Numbered from the stretch's first letter, positions 12,426 through 24,394 are shown. The stretch is DNA of 64,000 bases from Phytophthora sp. 'mugwort' (GCA_033558025.1 JAUCEF010000017.1:1054001-1118000), one strand, 5' to 3'. Notes: a model not told the origin generated them from the sequence alone. Translations and numbers: made by a program.

Positions 12426-13199
12426 TGGACGCAACGCGCTTTACTCCTGGTGGAGCTTTGGTGAGTCATGAACCCACCTCTGCTAGGAAGGAAAAGCGCT
12501 TTTGGCCCGGGCACTGGACCGAGTCGGTCAAAGAGCTGGACATCGGAGTATCCGAACTTGTAGACACTGAAGGTGTCGAGGACAAGAGTCCCAAGCAGAG
12601 CGCGTGGGCTGTGACTGGAGCGGCAGGAAACCCGCTGGGTGACATGTGTCACGACAATAACAGTCATCACGATGCCGGGGTGTCGCTACACGCCATGCGT
12701 GGCGTGGCCGGCAGTATGCCGGGCCATCAAGGCCGAGGGCCCACGGAGTGAGATGACGTGGCACGTAATCCACGGGGTGGAGACTGCGACCATCGCAGCT
12801 CTGCGACAGTTGTCGGTCAATCCATACCAGTCCCGGGTAAGACGCACACGGTTCAAGCACGTGGAGGCACAGCTGATGTGACTGTTAGCACCTCTCCTAG
12901 GCAAACAGTCTCAGCGGGGAGAAGGTTACGACGCCAAGCGTCAGCCATGAGACGCAGAGCGTCCGATGCGTCTAGCCTGTCGAGTGACGATACCCCTGTG
13001 ATAGCGAGCAGCTATATAAACTCGTCAGCGGAGTGATAGGGAAAGGGGATGGCGACATCAGTCTAGAGACTATGCCCACTGCGGACGCTCTGTTGGAGCT
13101 GGACGAGATGCCCATTGCCGAGTTCGGCGACGCCTTGAAGGCCGGCGATTTAGCCAGTTGGTCATTCTACGACCTGAGAGGAGTCAAACTCGTCGTCGC

Positions 13200-14210
13200 T
13201 TTTGGATAAAGCAGTCCTTGAGGACACCAAGAAGGCGCTGAATGCGCGGGCAGGATCCTCGATCCTCAAGGACACCTCGGACCCGTACTATCCTTTGGTG
13301 AAGGAATCAAGACGTGGTCTCGAAGGAACCCCCACGAGGCTACCTCCGGAACGAGATGTACGTCATGAGATTGACCTGGTTCCTGGAACCAAATACTGCG
13401 TGACAAGGCAGTGGCCTTTGCCACGAGAACAGTGTGACGTCATTGACGCGTTCTTCCGTGCTAAACGCGAGGCGGGTATGGTTCGCGAAAGCAAGTCTCC
13501 GCACTGAACGCCTACGTTCTGTGCCAGAAGTCGAATGGCAAGTGGCGAATCGTTCATCTTTTAATAAGATCAACGCGGCCACCATTCCGGCGCAAACGCA
13601 TATTCCTAGGAGGGATGTTCTCCAGAACAATATGACGGGGTGTACGGTGTACAGTGCCCTCGAATTGGTCGGTGGATACCATTAATTGCTCATGCGAGCA
13701 AGCGATAACCCGATTACGGCGGTCAGCACTCCGAGCGGTATGCTCTGGGAGTGGCTAGTAATGCCCAAGGGCTGTCGAACGCGCCTGCGACGTTCAATCG
13801 TCTTGTGACGCAACTGCTCAGGCCCAAGAGAGCGTATGCTCAGACATACTTCGACGATATATTCGTTTACTGTCGTGCGGAGCACGAAAAGACTGATGTG
13901 GAGAACCACATTGAGCATTTGCGAGCGGTGCCCGAGTGCATGCGCGCCTACAAGTTGTACGCAACATTGACAAGTGTGCCTTCGGCACTGAAGAGATTCC
14001 CTTTCTGGGATGCTTCATTGGGAAGCGGGGCCTTCGAGCGGATCCCGCTAAGGTCAACGCCATAGTAGACTGGCCGATTTCAAAGAACCAGAAAGACTTA
14101 CGGAAGTGGCTTGGCCTGGCCAATTACTTGCGCAAGTACAGCAAGAACCATGCTGAGGTGGCAAGGCCACTGTCCAATCTCCTTAAGAAGGATGTGGACT
14201 GTGGAACGAA
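13200..14210 (+). pseudogene. Ty3/Gypsy reverse transcriptase, truncated
   Basis: The frame starting near 13202 reads LPPERDVRHEIDLVPGTKY and TRQWPLP, the entry to Gypsy reverse transcriptases. Further blocks in shifted frames are FNKINAATIPAQTHIPRRDV, SALELVGGYHQ, MPKGLSNAPATFNRLV, the catalytic box YFDDIFVY (13847-13870) and the thumb region LGCFIGKRGLRADPAKVNAIVDWP and LGLANYLRKY (about 14000-14140). The reading is lost just after the LLKKDVD block at about 14200, where RNase H should follow. The Polinton fibre gene begins there instead, so the Gypsy element is truncated at this junction. Confidence 0.65.
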
Positions 14211-14389
14211 AGCATCTACTATTCAAAAGTGTAGTCGTTTGCTGCATTTGGTGAGTGGGTACGATCAATCTGGAGTAGTTGGCACAAGCTCTGCTGAATA
14301 CAAGGAGGTAATCGGATCAGAGCACAAGCTCGTTGGCTTTGCTACTAATTATCAAAGCGGTTGGTTCCACGGCTATATATTAGGATCAA

Positions 14390-15308
14390 GCATGGGGCGG
14401 GACGGCTGGAACACAGTTTTACGGTAGCTATCCAGCTCTCAATATCGTATCAGGATCTTCGACGACGAGCGCTTTCGCATCATCAAACAATCTGTTACTT
14501 CTCAATGACGGCAGAGCATGCCTACATACTACAACTCCATCGGGTTCATACCAGCTGACCATAAATGGTTCAAGGACCTACAATGGAGCCTACATCGCTG
14601 GTGGATCTACTATGCTCCACCTACATATATCACCATCCACTGGTAGGACAAGCGTCCTACTCAATGGTACTAGTTTTTCAAGTTGGGAAATATCCATTGG
14701 TGGAACAGCTCATAGCAGCGCAGCAGATAGCATGTACTGGTATAGTAATGGAGCAACAAGGATGATACTAACTTCTACTGGGCGCCTCGGAATTGGTACT
14801 ACGAGCACTTCGAGTTATTTACGCATTGCATCTTCAAATTCGTTCACTTTTGGTATGGGCGGCTGTATATCGACTCAGAACTGACAACGGAGTTACAGAA
14901 AGCGCTCTCGGTCCGATCGTCTACAACGTCTTTGCTGTCTTCTCGGATTATATTTCATGCCAAGCGATGACAATGACCTCTGATCGTCTACTCAAGCGAG
15001 ATATTCAAAGTGCTCCTCTCGATCGCATCAGGCGTCTCTACGACAACGTTGATGTAGTTCTGTATGATTGGATTGAGTCTGAAAATCGACCACGGCAGGA
15101 GGTAGGGTTGTTAGCTCAAGATTTGTTCGGCTAAATTAACAGATTTGACCAGTGTCTTCTATCGAGACGATATCGAGGAGAGAGAAGATCCGTCGCTCGA
15201 ACCAGCAAAGCAACAGTTGAACGCTGACTACAGTAGGATTGCAGTATATATAACATGAAGATGATTCAACACCTCCTCGGTGAAAAAATTAAAAAATCGT
15301 CTAGTTAA
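14390..15308 (+). pseudogene. Polinton copy 1 fibre with S74 chaperone domain (truncated)
   Basis: Homologue of the fibre gene at 59338-60702. The 5' end is missing. The beta-rich shaft is readable in one frame from about 14400 (ALNIVSGSSTTSAFASS, then RMILTSTGRLGIGTTSTSS, a repeat motif common in phage fibres). The C-terminal domain has MTSDRLLKRDI followed by EVGLLAQDLFG, the Ser-Lys core and the LIAQDV-like block of the peptidase S74 intramolecular chaperone. After a frame break it ends with the MKMIQHLL helix and stops at 15308. Stops and frameshifts show it is non-functional. Strand relative to the neighbours matches copy 2. Confidence 0.68.
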
Positions 15309-15317
15309 TATATAATC

Positions 15318-15555
15318 ATGGGTTGTAGACTAAGTAAGGTGCTTAAAACGAATGTAACTACGGACGATCCAAAAGCAAATTGTGGGGTCGACCATGCTAC
15401 ACGCTGACAAAATCATTGTTCTTGGGGATAGCGTTTTTCTCCCCACACAGAGTCCTGATGGAGAGTCTGCAATACTTGAGATCAGTACAAGCGACAAAAT
15501 AATTAACATCTATCAAAGGTATCGAAATAGACTCGTGCGGAATGGTTTTGTTTAA
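15318..15555 (+). pseudogene. Polinton copy 1 N-myristoylated-type small protein (frameshifted)
   Basis: Starts MGCRLSKVLKTN at 15318, homologous to MGCGPSKELKTN of copy 2. A one-base change in an A run near 15375 shifts the frame; the rest (GSTML...IIVLGDSVFLPT) continues in the next frame to a TAA at 15553-15555. TATATAATC precedes the ATG directly. The MGxxxSK start, which fits N-myristoylation with a neighbouring cysteine for palmitoylation, is kept despite the decay further on. Confidence 0.6.
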
Positions 15556-15596
15556 ATAGCGACACCAGGGGCGTGGGGTCGCTGACGCCGCGAGGC

Positions 15597-15860
15597 TTAC
15601 AGCTTAGCCGTCTTCACAGCTTTTGTTATTTTCTTTGGTTGGTAAGCCCACATGCGTCCTCGCTCAGTCTGAGTCGATACGTCCACCTTCTTGTTAGTTT
15701 TATCTAAAGTTGTTGCCCAAACAGCTGCCTCTGTCTTCTGAGGTCGATCATGGACGATTAGATTCTTCATGATAGCTTTTAGCTCAGCAACGTTGAGATC
15801 AGAGTTATCGCCATAGCTACCAGCTGAGCTCGAAATGATGCGGGGATTAAAGAAGGACAT
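15597..15860 (-). CDS. Polinton copy 1 small conserved protein, intact frame
   Basis: An 87-residue open frame starting MSFFNPRIISSSAGSYGDN, collinear with the 86-residue protein at 58778-59038 of copy 2 over its full length. Both end in a lysine-rich tail and share an RxWAYQ motif. Composition is polar with a basic C-terminus; no known fold is recognised. It starts just after a TATAAATT motif. It lies between the large precursor (upstream on the same strand) and the myristoylated-type protein (tail to tail). It is one of the few copy 1 genes without a visible break, though this may be chance given its small size. Confidence 0.65.
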   Translation of the reverse strand: MSFFNPRIISSSAGSYGDNSDLNVAELKAIMKNLIVHDRPQKTEAAVWATTLDKTNKKVDVSTQTERGRMWAYQPKKITKAVKTAKL

Positions 15861-15878
15861 GCTTAATTTATAGGCGCG

Positions 15879-18358
15879 TTATAACTTCCTTAAACTATTT
15901 ATAACCAATCAATCGATTGCTGTACATATCCACAGTGAGCGATTTCAGCTGTTTGATGATGCTTGGATTATCGTTTTTAAGTCAAGCTCGCCCTTTAGCT
16001 TATCATACCCAGCTCGAAGGGTCTCAAGTGGGTCCATGAGCTTGTCGTAAAAATTATACTGGAGATGTGTGATGGCAAGAATCTCCTTAAACATCTCTTG
16101 TCGACGATACTGAGCTTATCGTAAGCAGCTTGGTCAATGTGCTGCTTATACACAAGGGTCCTGATCATAGCTTGGAGACTATCGCTGATATTGCATTTAG
16201 GTCCGCACTTCCTTCGATTTGGTTGTACAATCACGAGTGTCTTTGCATCCAGATCATGTAAACGTATGTACTTGCTACCAAGCTGACGATATATGTACGC
16301 GCTTGGAGTTGCTAAGCCCTGGATCTCATTGAGATTGTAAGTACGACCCCGTCGGGCTACTCCATCCAGTGGAGTTACACCCCAGTCTCTTAGGCGACGT
16401 CCCTCTAATTTAAGGAGAGCGTCAGAATAGCGCTTAGGTTTAGAATTATATACTGACTTCGCAACTCTCATCGCTGATTGAGCGGCCTTCAGAGCTGATC
16501 TTAATGATTTTGAGTTTGAACCTCTCAAAGCGTCCTTAGCGGCTTTGTATCGCTTCTGAGCTCGCCATATGGTTGGAAAGCTGCCTCGGCCTCGTCGTGA
16601 AGCTACTGTAATTCATCTGGTCCCTCAACATATTCCTCTGTACTTTGAAATTTGATGTCTTGAACGCTACCTAAGATAGCTTCATTTAGAATTTTAAAAT
16701 TTTCATCAAGGTTTGCTCGCCTTTGTTTATCAAGTTCCTTCTCCTTCACCAGTTTGGCTGCTGCTTCATCGTTTGATGGAAATTGGTATTCAACGCCGGA
16801 AAGATAAGGATCTTTTTTATTCTTCAAAGCAGTTCAATAACGATGTGAAAGTATCCATCCACTGGATGGTCTTCATGAGATCAGACCAAGCATTACCAGT
16901 TACTTGTTTATTTTTTTTCTCTTTCTGATATTTAATGGACGAGTGGGTGCTGGCTCAGCGGAACAATAATCCGAATAAGGTTTTAACCCATTTTTAGTAT
17001 CAACAATCGGCTTCAGGCGAAATGCGATAGCAACACGTTCGCTGGACTACTGACTCTATCTGTTAGGATTCGTTTGGCGTCGTTGTCGGCGTTGGTCAGC
17101 TTTGGTTCCATATCGTCATCGACGCCACTCATTACTCCATGTTGGCCTTCCTCCTCACCTGGTGTGAAATCCTTCGCTACCTTTTCCTCATCCTGTTTAC
17201 CGACTAATACCAAGTAAAATCCTCTGGCGTTGGCCATATCAACAAACGATTGGAGTGTGAATGCCCATTAACTCTCTTAGTGATATCAGGCTTCGTACGA
17301 TTACTATCTTTACCAGATACACTAATTGAATTACCATCAATCCATATATATCCATCTACATCAGCAGAAGGTGTTTTATTTGCCCCAACGAGAATTGGAA
17401 TTTTTTTTTTCTCAACACCTTAGCTTCAAGCACTTCCTTATTTCTGCTAATGGTCCAGAATAGTTTAATCTTGCTGTCAGTCTGGTCAGACGTCGTGGAT
17501 GTTGACTTATCGAATAGAAAGCTATCATCAAGTCTTTGCTTCGTGCGATCTGCGTCATCCCCTCCCGAAATATTGAATCGTTTTCGCTTCGATCCAATAA
17601 GTTGCTATATTTGATAGGGGGTCGGCTTATCTTCTTTCCCCATTTCACGGCGTACTTACTTCTCAGTTAGGTATGTTAGGAAGCGAACATCTTTACTCAC
17701 AACTTCCCTGATATGATCGTACGTCTCAGACCAATCGATATTTGGTGCTGAAGATACTTTATTTAGCTTAATGCTATATATCTTCGCATCTTTTCCAATG
17801 TAATATTTCGATAGCTGATGACCGTTGGAAGCAAGAGGGTGAATACATAAGTCTTCAAGAATCGGATAAACCTCAAGTATTTGAGCAACTGCTGTCTTAG
17901 ATTGCTCTTGATCATCATCTCCTTCGTTGAATAATCCTTTCCGCCAAGTCTTCCGCTACTTCAATCTGTGTTTCAATATCTGTAGACTTAGGACGAATCT
18001 GATCTTTTTTATTAGTTGTACGCACCCTATTTGTATTAGTTTCACCATCAATTGAAACAGGGTGAGGTTCAGTGTTTGTTTCAACAGTTGATACCTCAGG
18101 GTTTGTCTGGGAAGATTCATCACTCGCCGTTTTTTTAAGGACTCAGACGACTCGGTTGTCGAGTCTGTCTGAGTTGATTCAGTTGATTCAGTTGATTTCT
18201 TCGCTACAGTAGTTATGCCATTCGATATCAGTAGCCCATGACGCACCTTCATACATCTCCCGCTTGACTTTGGCTTGCCGAACACGACGCTGAGCTTTCT
18301 CAAGAAGCTCCTGTCGCTTCTGCTCTCTCTGAGCGAGGGATGTGAAATTGAGGAACAT
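15879..18358 (-). pseudogene. Polinton copy 1 large structural precursor (multiply frameshifted)
   Basis: Starts MFLNFTSLAQREQKRQELLE at 18358, like copy 2 at 56087. Readable pieces in changing frames include GITTVAKK (about 18210), a threonine/serine/glutamate-rich part, an A-rich slippery run (18130-18136), an NPEVST block in the -1 frame, an acidic part with GVDDDMEPKLTNADNDAKRIL (17130-17060), a coiled part, and the C-terminal block RRGRTYNLNEIQGLATP with LVIVQPNRRKCGPKC (16370-16190). The last part is out of frame and ends near 15879. The glycine pair site matching LKGRG/LRGAG of copy 2 has decayed here to LEGRR/LRDWG. Homopolymer runs, such as the T run at 17401-17412, mark several breaks. 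Confidence 0.65.
18130..18136 (-). promoter_or_regulatory. Candidate -1 ribosomal frameshift heptamer, copy 1
   Basis: On the minus strand the zero frame reads TCC TTA AAA AAA CGG, an in-frame A_AAA_AAA. The downstream homologous block (NPEVST) continues in the -1 frame, as in copy 2 at 56365-56371. Confidence 0.38.
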
Positions 18359-18408
18359 TGTGAGTCTACATATCATTCTAATCATAAAAAGTGAGTGGAT
18401 AAATACTC

Positions 18409-18694
18409 TCACCAGTAGCTCGACATAACTGAATCGTGGTGAAACGATGCGTACGAATGGCATATATGATTTCGCTCATTTAGTAGATGAGATAGCGATC
18501 ATGATGCAATGAATGGGACGCCAAAGACGATTTCCAATTGTCGCTGGTATTTACGATTGACAACTGTTTTACGATAGCTTGCTGTTGCATCAAGATTCAA
18601 CAACTCGTTTTTAATGCGGCTCACTTCCTGAATGATTCATAGCTTTCGACGAAGCTTAGCAATCTCACGTTCCTTTTCTAAACAATTCGGACAT
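18409..18694 (-). pseudogene. Polinton copy 1 small protein related to the CxxC protein of copy 2
   Basis: Homologue of the gene at 55755-56045. It starts ATGTCCGAATTG at 18694, where copy 2 has MCSSCLEK, so the cysteine pair is altered. Stops interrupt the middle. The end (IRHSYxSFxHDSV, then SSYW) matches the copy 2 end and stops at 18409. A GATATATAG motif lies about 20 bases upstream of the start. The next gene, the large precursor, begins about 50 bases further on. Confidence 0.5.
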
Positions 18695-18779
18695 CTATTT
18701 TGGGTTGGTTTCTATATATCAAGTCAGATATAAAAATTGGATGTTTCATTTGTTGTGGCCGGCGAAACCAACACCGGAG

Positions 18780-19845
18780 CTGCTATGCGAGCTTTTTGAA
18801 TTCCAGTACTCAGTCTCAAGGGTAGATCGCTTGTTTTTGTTGATCAATCGGAGATTATCTTGCGGTTCCTACGATAGATCGTCATATCCAATCCATTTGA
18901 CGAGATATTTCTATTTACCTGATTGCTGTTTCTTATGGTCCATAACTTTTCAACCTCGAATATTTTTTTATTCGTAATCTTTACATTCGCTATCGCGTCA
19001 TTAACCAATTTGATATCATTTGGTACCTTGTAGAGTTGTATGTCCATTCTTAAATCTAATTTGAACTCGATAGCCATCGATGCCGACTATTTCATAGATA
19101 GCCTTGCTCCATCTCGCCGATTCCTTTTCAAATTGCGTCGTCTTCAAACGATATAACACAGAAGCTCCAATTTTAAGCCAATTCTCAAGCTCATCCATAG
19201 CTGGTTGTTATGACTTAATCCACATTCAATAACCTGTCCAGATGCTTCATTCGGTGTCATTTTGATAGAAGTGTGCTTAGTATTGTTATAGTTGTCGATG
19301 ACATCGCTTAGTAGCTTGAGCGTTAGTGGTGCTGCAATCTCGACTTAAGCGTACAGTTAAATCGTTCAACCTTGCCCATCGTTCCGTGATCACCCGGTTC
19401 GTTGTCGTAGTGACTGATAGATTTGCTTTTGAAATAGGCTTGGGCATGCTTATTCATGAACTCAGAGCCATTGTCGGTAGTTAAATATCAACTTTAAGTG
19501 ATTCAAGAGATTGAATACCCTTAGAGACACTACTCCAACGCTTGTTCGCTAATATCTTAGCAAATCCAATTCTGGAGTTGATATTGATAGCCGTTAGAAT
19601 CGTCTTTCCTTTCCAAAATGCTAAATCTGCCTGCTAACTATTGGGATTGCTTGAAGCAATCTTAAAATCATCAAATTGAGTGCTTTGCCGTTGTAGCGTT
19701 GGATATCAGTCTGCTTGGCATACCACTCCTTAACATCCTTCAGACGAATAGATTTTTCCATTGTTTGAGCCTTCTGACACAGAGCATTGCTGCCGATATA
19801 CCCTGTTTTAGGATCATGATAAAGCTTTAATAGTAGCTCGTCCAT
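18780..19845 (-). pseudogene. Polinton copy 1 integrase (broken)
   Basis: Starts MDELLLKLYHDPKTGYIG at 19845 after a GTATAG motif, matching the copy 2 integrase start. Frameshifts and stops split the catalytic core. Recognisable pieces include the first catalytic block (ADLAFW, about 19630), ININSRIGFAKIL, and the C-terminal domain with LYRLKTTQFEKESARWSKAIYEIVGIDGYRVQ (19198-19060) leading into LYKVPNDIKLV and a decayed chromodomain. A working enzyme cannot be made from this copy. The domain order equals that of copy 2. Confidence 0.72.
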
Positions 19846-19884
19846 GGTCTATACTAGAAACAAAACAAATATGCAAAGAGTTCC

Positions 19885-22800
19885 CCCTAATATCGAGCGG
19901 AATTGTAGAAATACCATCATCTGAAACCTTATGCTTATCGTACCAATAGTTAAGGGCAGTCTTTGTTTGACTGTATGTAATGATTGATCTAGTCTCTTTA
20001 CTAATGCGGAAACCCTTCTTAGTTCCTCTGAGAGTTATACGATCGCGAACAACAGACTCGGATTTCTCAGGCGATAGTAAATCATTGTTCTTGTTCTTTT
20101 GAATACCCTTTGCAGACAGCTTGAAATATTCGGCTTTCCCACTAAAAGTCTTTCATCTTTCTTGACCTTGTGTTCTTCATCTGGGACATAGCAAATGTAA
20201 TTCTTGCTGGTTAGTGCTACTATGGCATCACCTCGCCACTCTTCCTTGAATAGACCAGGAGTGAATGTACCATAGATGGACACTTCCTTGTTATAGTCTC
20301 GCGGAAACCATTCATACTTATGTTGCTTGAAGTGGTCTTGAAGCTCAGGCTTGATACACTCGCGGAAAGGATTATCACAGCTGGAAGAGATATACGCTGA
20401 GTCAGTGTCCATCTCCTGATATTGAAAATTGTTGCGATCAAAGTAGAAATCGATGCAATCGTAGTAAATTTGGAACATTCGGAGCTTAGCAAGCTGATAT
20501 ATGGCAATCGATAGATGAATCAGATTCTTACTCTTGATGAGGCGCTTCTTCGTGGTATATCACCTGAACCATTTAGCTCCCCAACCAAACGTGCAATGTT
20601 CGATCTTTTTCTCAATAGCTGTCTCTTCAGACTCATCGTTTAACCGTCTTATGCTTGCTCATATCCATGCCGGAACGACCAAACGCAGCGTTGCCAACGA
20701 GCTTCATCATCTTTCCAACCATTTTCTTGCTCTCATCGGCATTACCGTCGCGTCGTGCATGAGATACCTCTTTCATAAATGGCTTAAATGCATTGCGAGT
20801 TCTCGCCTTGATGAAGATGTAGGTCTTAGTGATTCCATCCCATGTGAGAGGTACCACATAAGGAGTGGAGCATAGATAAGAATCTTTTCACCAAAGTAGT
20901 TACCGATAGCTTGCGAGCGGGCTTCGCAGCATTTTACCGCGTATCTGGTTGTACTCATACATATGTGAGCCAATTATCTTCTCATCAGTGCAATCAATTT
21001 CAATGTTTTTGAAAATAGGAGTCATTTCGCTAAAGTACTCTTTCAAGTGGTCTGGAGTTCGAATGTCGCATTCGAGTAACCAAAGATCTTGTCATTGACT
21101 ATGTCATCGATGATACCATTATGTGATTCAGTTGTAGTCAAACGACCGCAAGGCATATCATTACCCAGAGCCCAGAGATAGAGAGCATTAGCATCATACC
21201 CAATGACTTTTTTAACAAGCTTGTCGCCACGAATAAGAGTTTCATTGCATTTGGCGTATCCGCCTGCAATATTGTCCTTCATTCTACGGTAGATCGCTTT
21301 CTCCGCTAAATCAGTTAAATATACTAACTGATCGGAGTTGAAATCATAAAGTTTCTTTCTCCGAAATCCACCGATTAACATATCTTTACGAGCCACATTG
21401 CACTCGATGCAGCTAATTATAATGTTGCCATTCATATGACCCTTGGAGTAATTAATTCTATCAGCTGACGCGGTTTCAGCAGTTAGAGGACAATAGCATA
21501 AAGCGCAAAGATACTTTGGCCTATCTAATAATGTATTTAGATGACCAATCGTCATATCATATTGACGTTTGGTTTTAGCGTCTTGAGCCTTGTACCCCTT
21601 CATTCGTTTCTCAGGGAATCCAAACTCTGGAGCGGCTATTCTCGGCTGCTCCTGAGGTTTTGTGGCATGTCTGATACATAACCTTTTCCGAAAGACCAGG
21701 TGGAGAAACTCCTCAAAGCTTTTGAAAAAACAAAATCCTGGCTGAGATTGGATAGATTTGATGAATGACACAACATCCAGGTTGTTGTACCAGATCAGCA
21801 GATCCTTGATACTCTTCATCTCATAGTACTCCCAAACGAACTTGACACGTTCATAGTCTTCATTAGTAGCGATTGTCCCGCGAAGATCGCTATTGAAAGC
21901 CTTCTTAAGTGGGATTTTAGTCTCGTTGAGTACATCAAATGAAGTTACTCATAAGGGAATATCCCCTTAGCAAGGCCACAAGTGCATTTAATCTTGTCAT
22001 CACACTTGCACCCACCGAGGTAAGTAGTGAGATAACCTTCCAGAGATGTACCTTGTGGGACATAATTCATAATATCAAGCATCTTGAAAACGTCAATTGC
22101 GATGCACATATAACTGTGATTTATGATAACGGATTTGATGTTGTCCGTCCCGATTACTGAAAAGAGATCTTTCTTAATAAGGTTGATGTCATAGCTTCCA
22201 GAGTTGAATCCAAAAACAGGTACTTGATGAAGGATACGTTTGATTTTATTGTATGATCCATTATCTCTGATATCAAAGTTTTTGATATTAGCATGCGCAT
22301 CGTAGAGTGATTGGTACTCTCCTACCTTGATTTCATCATCAATAGATGAGAGGGTACCCTTTTCCTCCTCACGCATTAAAATGCTTCTGAGTAAGACCTC
22401 ATACCTCGACACATTGTATCGCTGAATGATCTTAGCTGTGTTGTTAATATACTCGAACATATCCTTTAGCAATGCACGCGGATCGTTATTAATGAAACAT
22501 TCAACACGATTAGTTAAGCTATCTGACATCGAAACATTAACGGGGATGTGCTCATTTACATAGACAGTACTTTCTCCGTGGATAATCTCTGTTGGCTTGG
22601 GGATGGATTCGAAATCATAGACAATGAAATTATCGAGGTAGTGATCCACATGCGTTAGCGAGATATCGTTGGAGCAACTTCTTAGTCATATTCTCAGGAG
22701 GAATGTAGATGCTTGGTAGCTTTGGGAACGACTCAATGTTGACTTCATCGCATCTGTTCTTAGAGTGGTCTCGTAACCTTTTCACTCGTCTTGAAGATCA

Positions 22801-23385
22801 TATCACATTTCGGACACTGATACTTGTTCTGAAACATTTCCATGTTCTTGATGTAGAGAGCATGATTTTCACATGATAGGATGTCGATTCGGTCATAGCT
22901 CTTCTCTGAGGAACGAATGCACTCAACATTTTGCGGTTTCCACATCCTTCGTATATACGTTGATACTGAGCTGAAGCATTCCTCGAGCTCATCGAATTGC
23001 AAAATGTCAATTGGCTTGAAGTTGCGAAAGAGACTTAGCGTGTAGCTAATACCCTTGTATGAACAATACCGCTTGAAGATATCCTTTAGAAGGGATTGAA
23101 TCTTGCGAGGATTTTTACCGCGATTGGAATGAAAAGCAATGCAATGGAAAACGCATTTATTGTTGGTCTTCGGAAAGTTAATAAACATGCTTGTTATTGA
23201 GTATGACTTTAGGGATAACACTTCGGCTCAGCCTTGTACTGCTTGACAATTAGTTTCTTTTTCTTAGGTGAGATGGGTTTCCAATATAACCATCTTACCT
23301 GTGCGTCCTCGCATCTTCACTAGATAGTTTTTTTTCATTTAACGTATGGCATATCCAGTCGCCTAAGTCCTTCGTACGGCAACAT
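19885..23385 (-). pseudogene. Polinton copy 1 protein-primed DNA polymerase B (broken)
   Basis: A short 5' segment (MLPYEGLRRLD at 23385, then YLVKMRGRTGKMV) matches the small reading frame before PolB in copy 2. The N-terminal domain (NNKCVFHCIAF) follows after an apparent deletion. The exonuclease has VYDFESI, VFGFNSGSYDINLI and YNNLDVV. An intact zinc/HNH-like segment (CALC...SADRINYSKGH...SCIECNVARKDM) lies at 21530-21390. The polymerase has motif A YDANALYLWAL, motif B KLVGNAAFGRSGMD and motif C DTDSAYI (20415-20395). Frame breaks occur near 22700, 21900, 21030, 20630 and 20100. All catalytic motifs remain visible. Confidence 0.82.
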
Positions 23386-23497
23386 GATTGCTATATATCA
23401 GTGGGTATGTTTCGGCTGGTGGAAAAGTCTTTATATTAGTTAGACTTCGCTTAAGATAGAACTTTATATTCTTGGAAATCCAAAAAGATGATTTGAA

Positions 23498-23694
23498 TTA
23501 ATTCAATTCTGTTTTCTCGTTTGCTTTAAGTAGTTTGCGCTTCTCCCTACGTCTAGTATTAATCTGTTCTCTATGGGCTACATCGTACGCTTTTTGCATA
23601 GCGATACGTGTTTCTCTATTCTTGAGGTAACATCGCATCTGGTTCGCTTTGAAGCGTTCTTGTTAGCTTGATACTTTTCAGGTGAGTAGGTCAT
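23498..23694 (-). pseudogene. Polinton copy 1 small basic protein (frameshifted)
   Basis: Starts MTYSPEKYQANKN at 23694, matching MTYSPDQYLANKE of copy 2 at 49517. One frame change after about 18 residues; the rest reads RETRIAMQKAYDxxHREQINTRRREK and stops at 23498. GTATATAAATAACA lies directly before the ATG. Lysine/arginine-rich, helical in appearance; a DNA- or capsid-binding role is only a guess. Confidence 0.55.
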
Positions 23695-23745
23695 TGTTAT
23701 TTATATACTATAGAGGACTTTTTATCAGGATTAAAAAATATTTAT

Positions 23746-24050
23746 TTATTTCTGATTTCCACATTTGGGACACCGGTACCTATATTTTTTCTTAAGTCTC
23801 AAAGCAACAGCTTCTATCTGAATAACACCACGTTCTATTATTGAATCAAATACTTCAACATATTCAGTTTCCTTGACGAGACCTACGCCACCCCACAAGA
23901 CTCTAACGTGTTTTTGACGATACCATACTCGAGCCGTTTCTGAAACCATGGTTGTTTCATCAGCCACTTACAGTAGGATCGATCTTTAAGCATTGCCTCG
24001 AGTGTTGAATGCTTTGAGTTGAAACTTAACTTATTCATTGTTATGGTCAT
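23746..24050 (-). pseudogene. Polinton copy 1 ExoX-C-like / zinc-end protein (frameshifted)
   Basis: From the ATG at 24050 the frame reads TLEAMLKDRSYCKWLMKQPWF, which resembles the D-x-x-Y-x-x-W-L motif of the exonuclease X C-terminal/DUF3820-type domain. It breaks at about 23885. The other frame continues to a CPKCG end (23765-23750), half of a zinc site. It precedes the basic protein here, whereas in copy 2 the related gene (49777) follows it, so either the order changed or the two are different family members. Confidence 0.4.
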
Positions 24051-24060
24051 TTTGTTTTTT

Positions 24061-24376
24061 ATACGTTTCTATCAGGATGGAACGCCTTTATATTTTTGAT
24101 CCTGATACTTGGACAACTCATATAGGCAAAATATTGTATCTTATATTCACTAAATTATGCACCTTTACATATTTCGCGATCAGGACCTTTTGAGAACAAA
24201 AATTATGTCTCTTTACATATTGGCTATCGACAGGGGCTGCCTAAATTATATAGGGTTTTATCCCTTTCCTAATTCATAGGTTAAACATTGTTTTAGTACA
24301 TCCAGATGAAATTATAAAAAACAGCCCCGATTGTGTATTGTAAACCACTACTTGCGTCAACGTAAATACAGCCACG
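24061..24376. other. AT-rich edge of Polinton copy 1, no gene
   Basis: AT-rich sequence with a repeated CTTTACATATT word (about 24161 and 24211) and no supported coding frame. It may be what is left of the terminal repeat of the Polinton, but no matching inverted copy is present near 14.2 kb because that end is truncated. Confidence 0.35.
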
Positions 24377-24394
24377 GTGTGTAACAGTATCAAT

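Larger units (their letters stand above)
14250..24060 (-). mobile_element. Maverick/Polinton copy 1 (reverse-oriented, truncated, decayed)
   Basis: Gene content and order mirror copy 2 (49.44-64 kb), but reversed and with heavy frame damage: fibre and myristoylated protein on plus; small capsid-region protein, large precursor, cysteine protein, integrase, PolB, basic protein and ExoX-C-like protein on minus. The minor capsid, pVI-like, protease and MCP genes are missing, because the element ends within the fibre gene at about 14.25-14.39 kb against Gypsy sequence. Proteins differ clearly from copy 2 at the amino-acid level, so this is not an assembly duplicate. Borders are approximate; no terminal inverted repeat or 6-bp target duplication was identified. 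Confidence 0.85.

Noticed and set aside
14250..24060. The idea that copy 1 is an assembly duplicate of copy 2
   Set aside because: Homologous proteins differ at many residues and have different frame breaks and a different gene order at one end.
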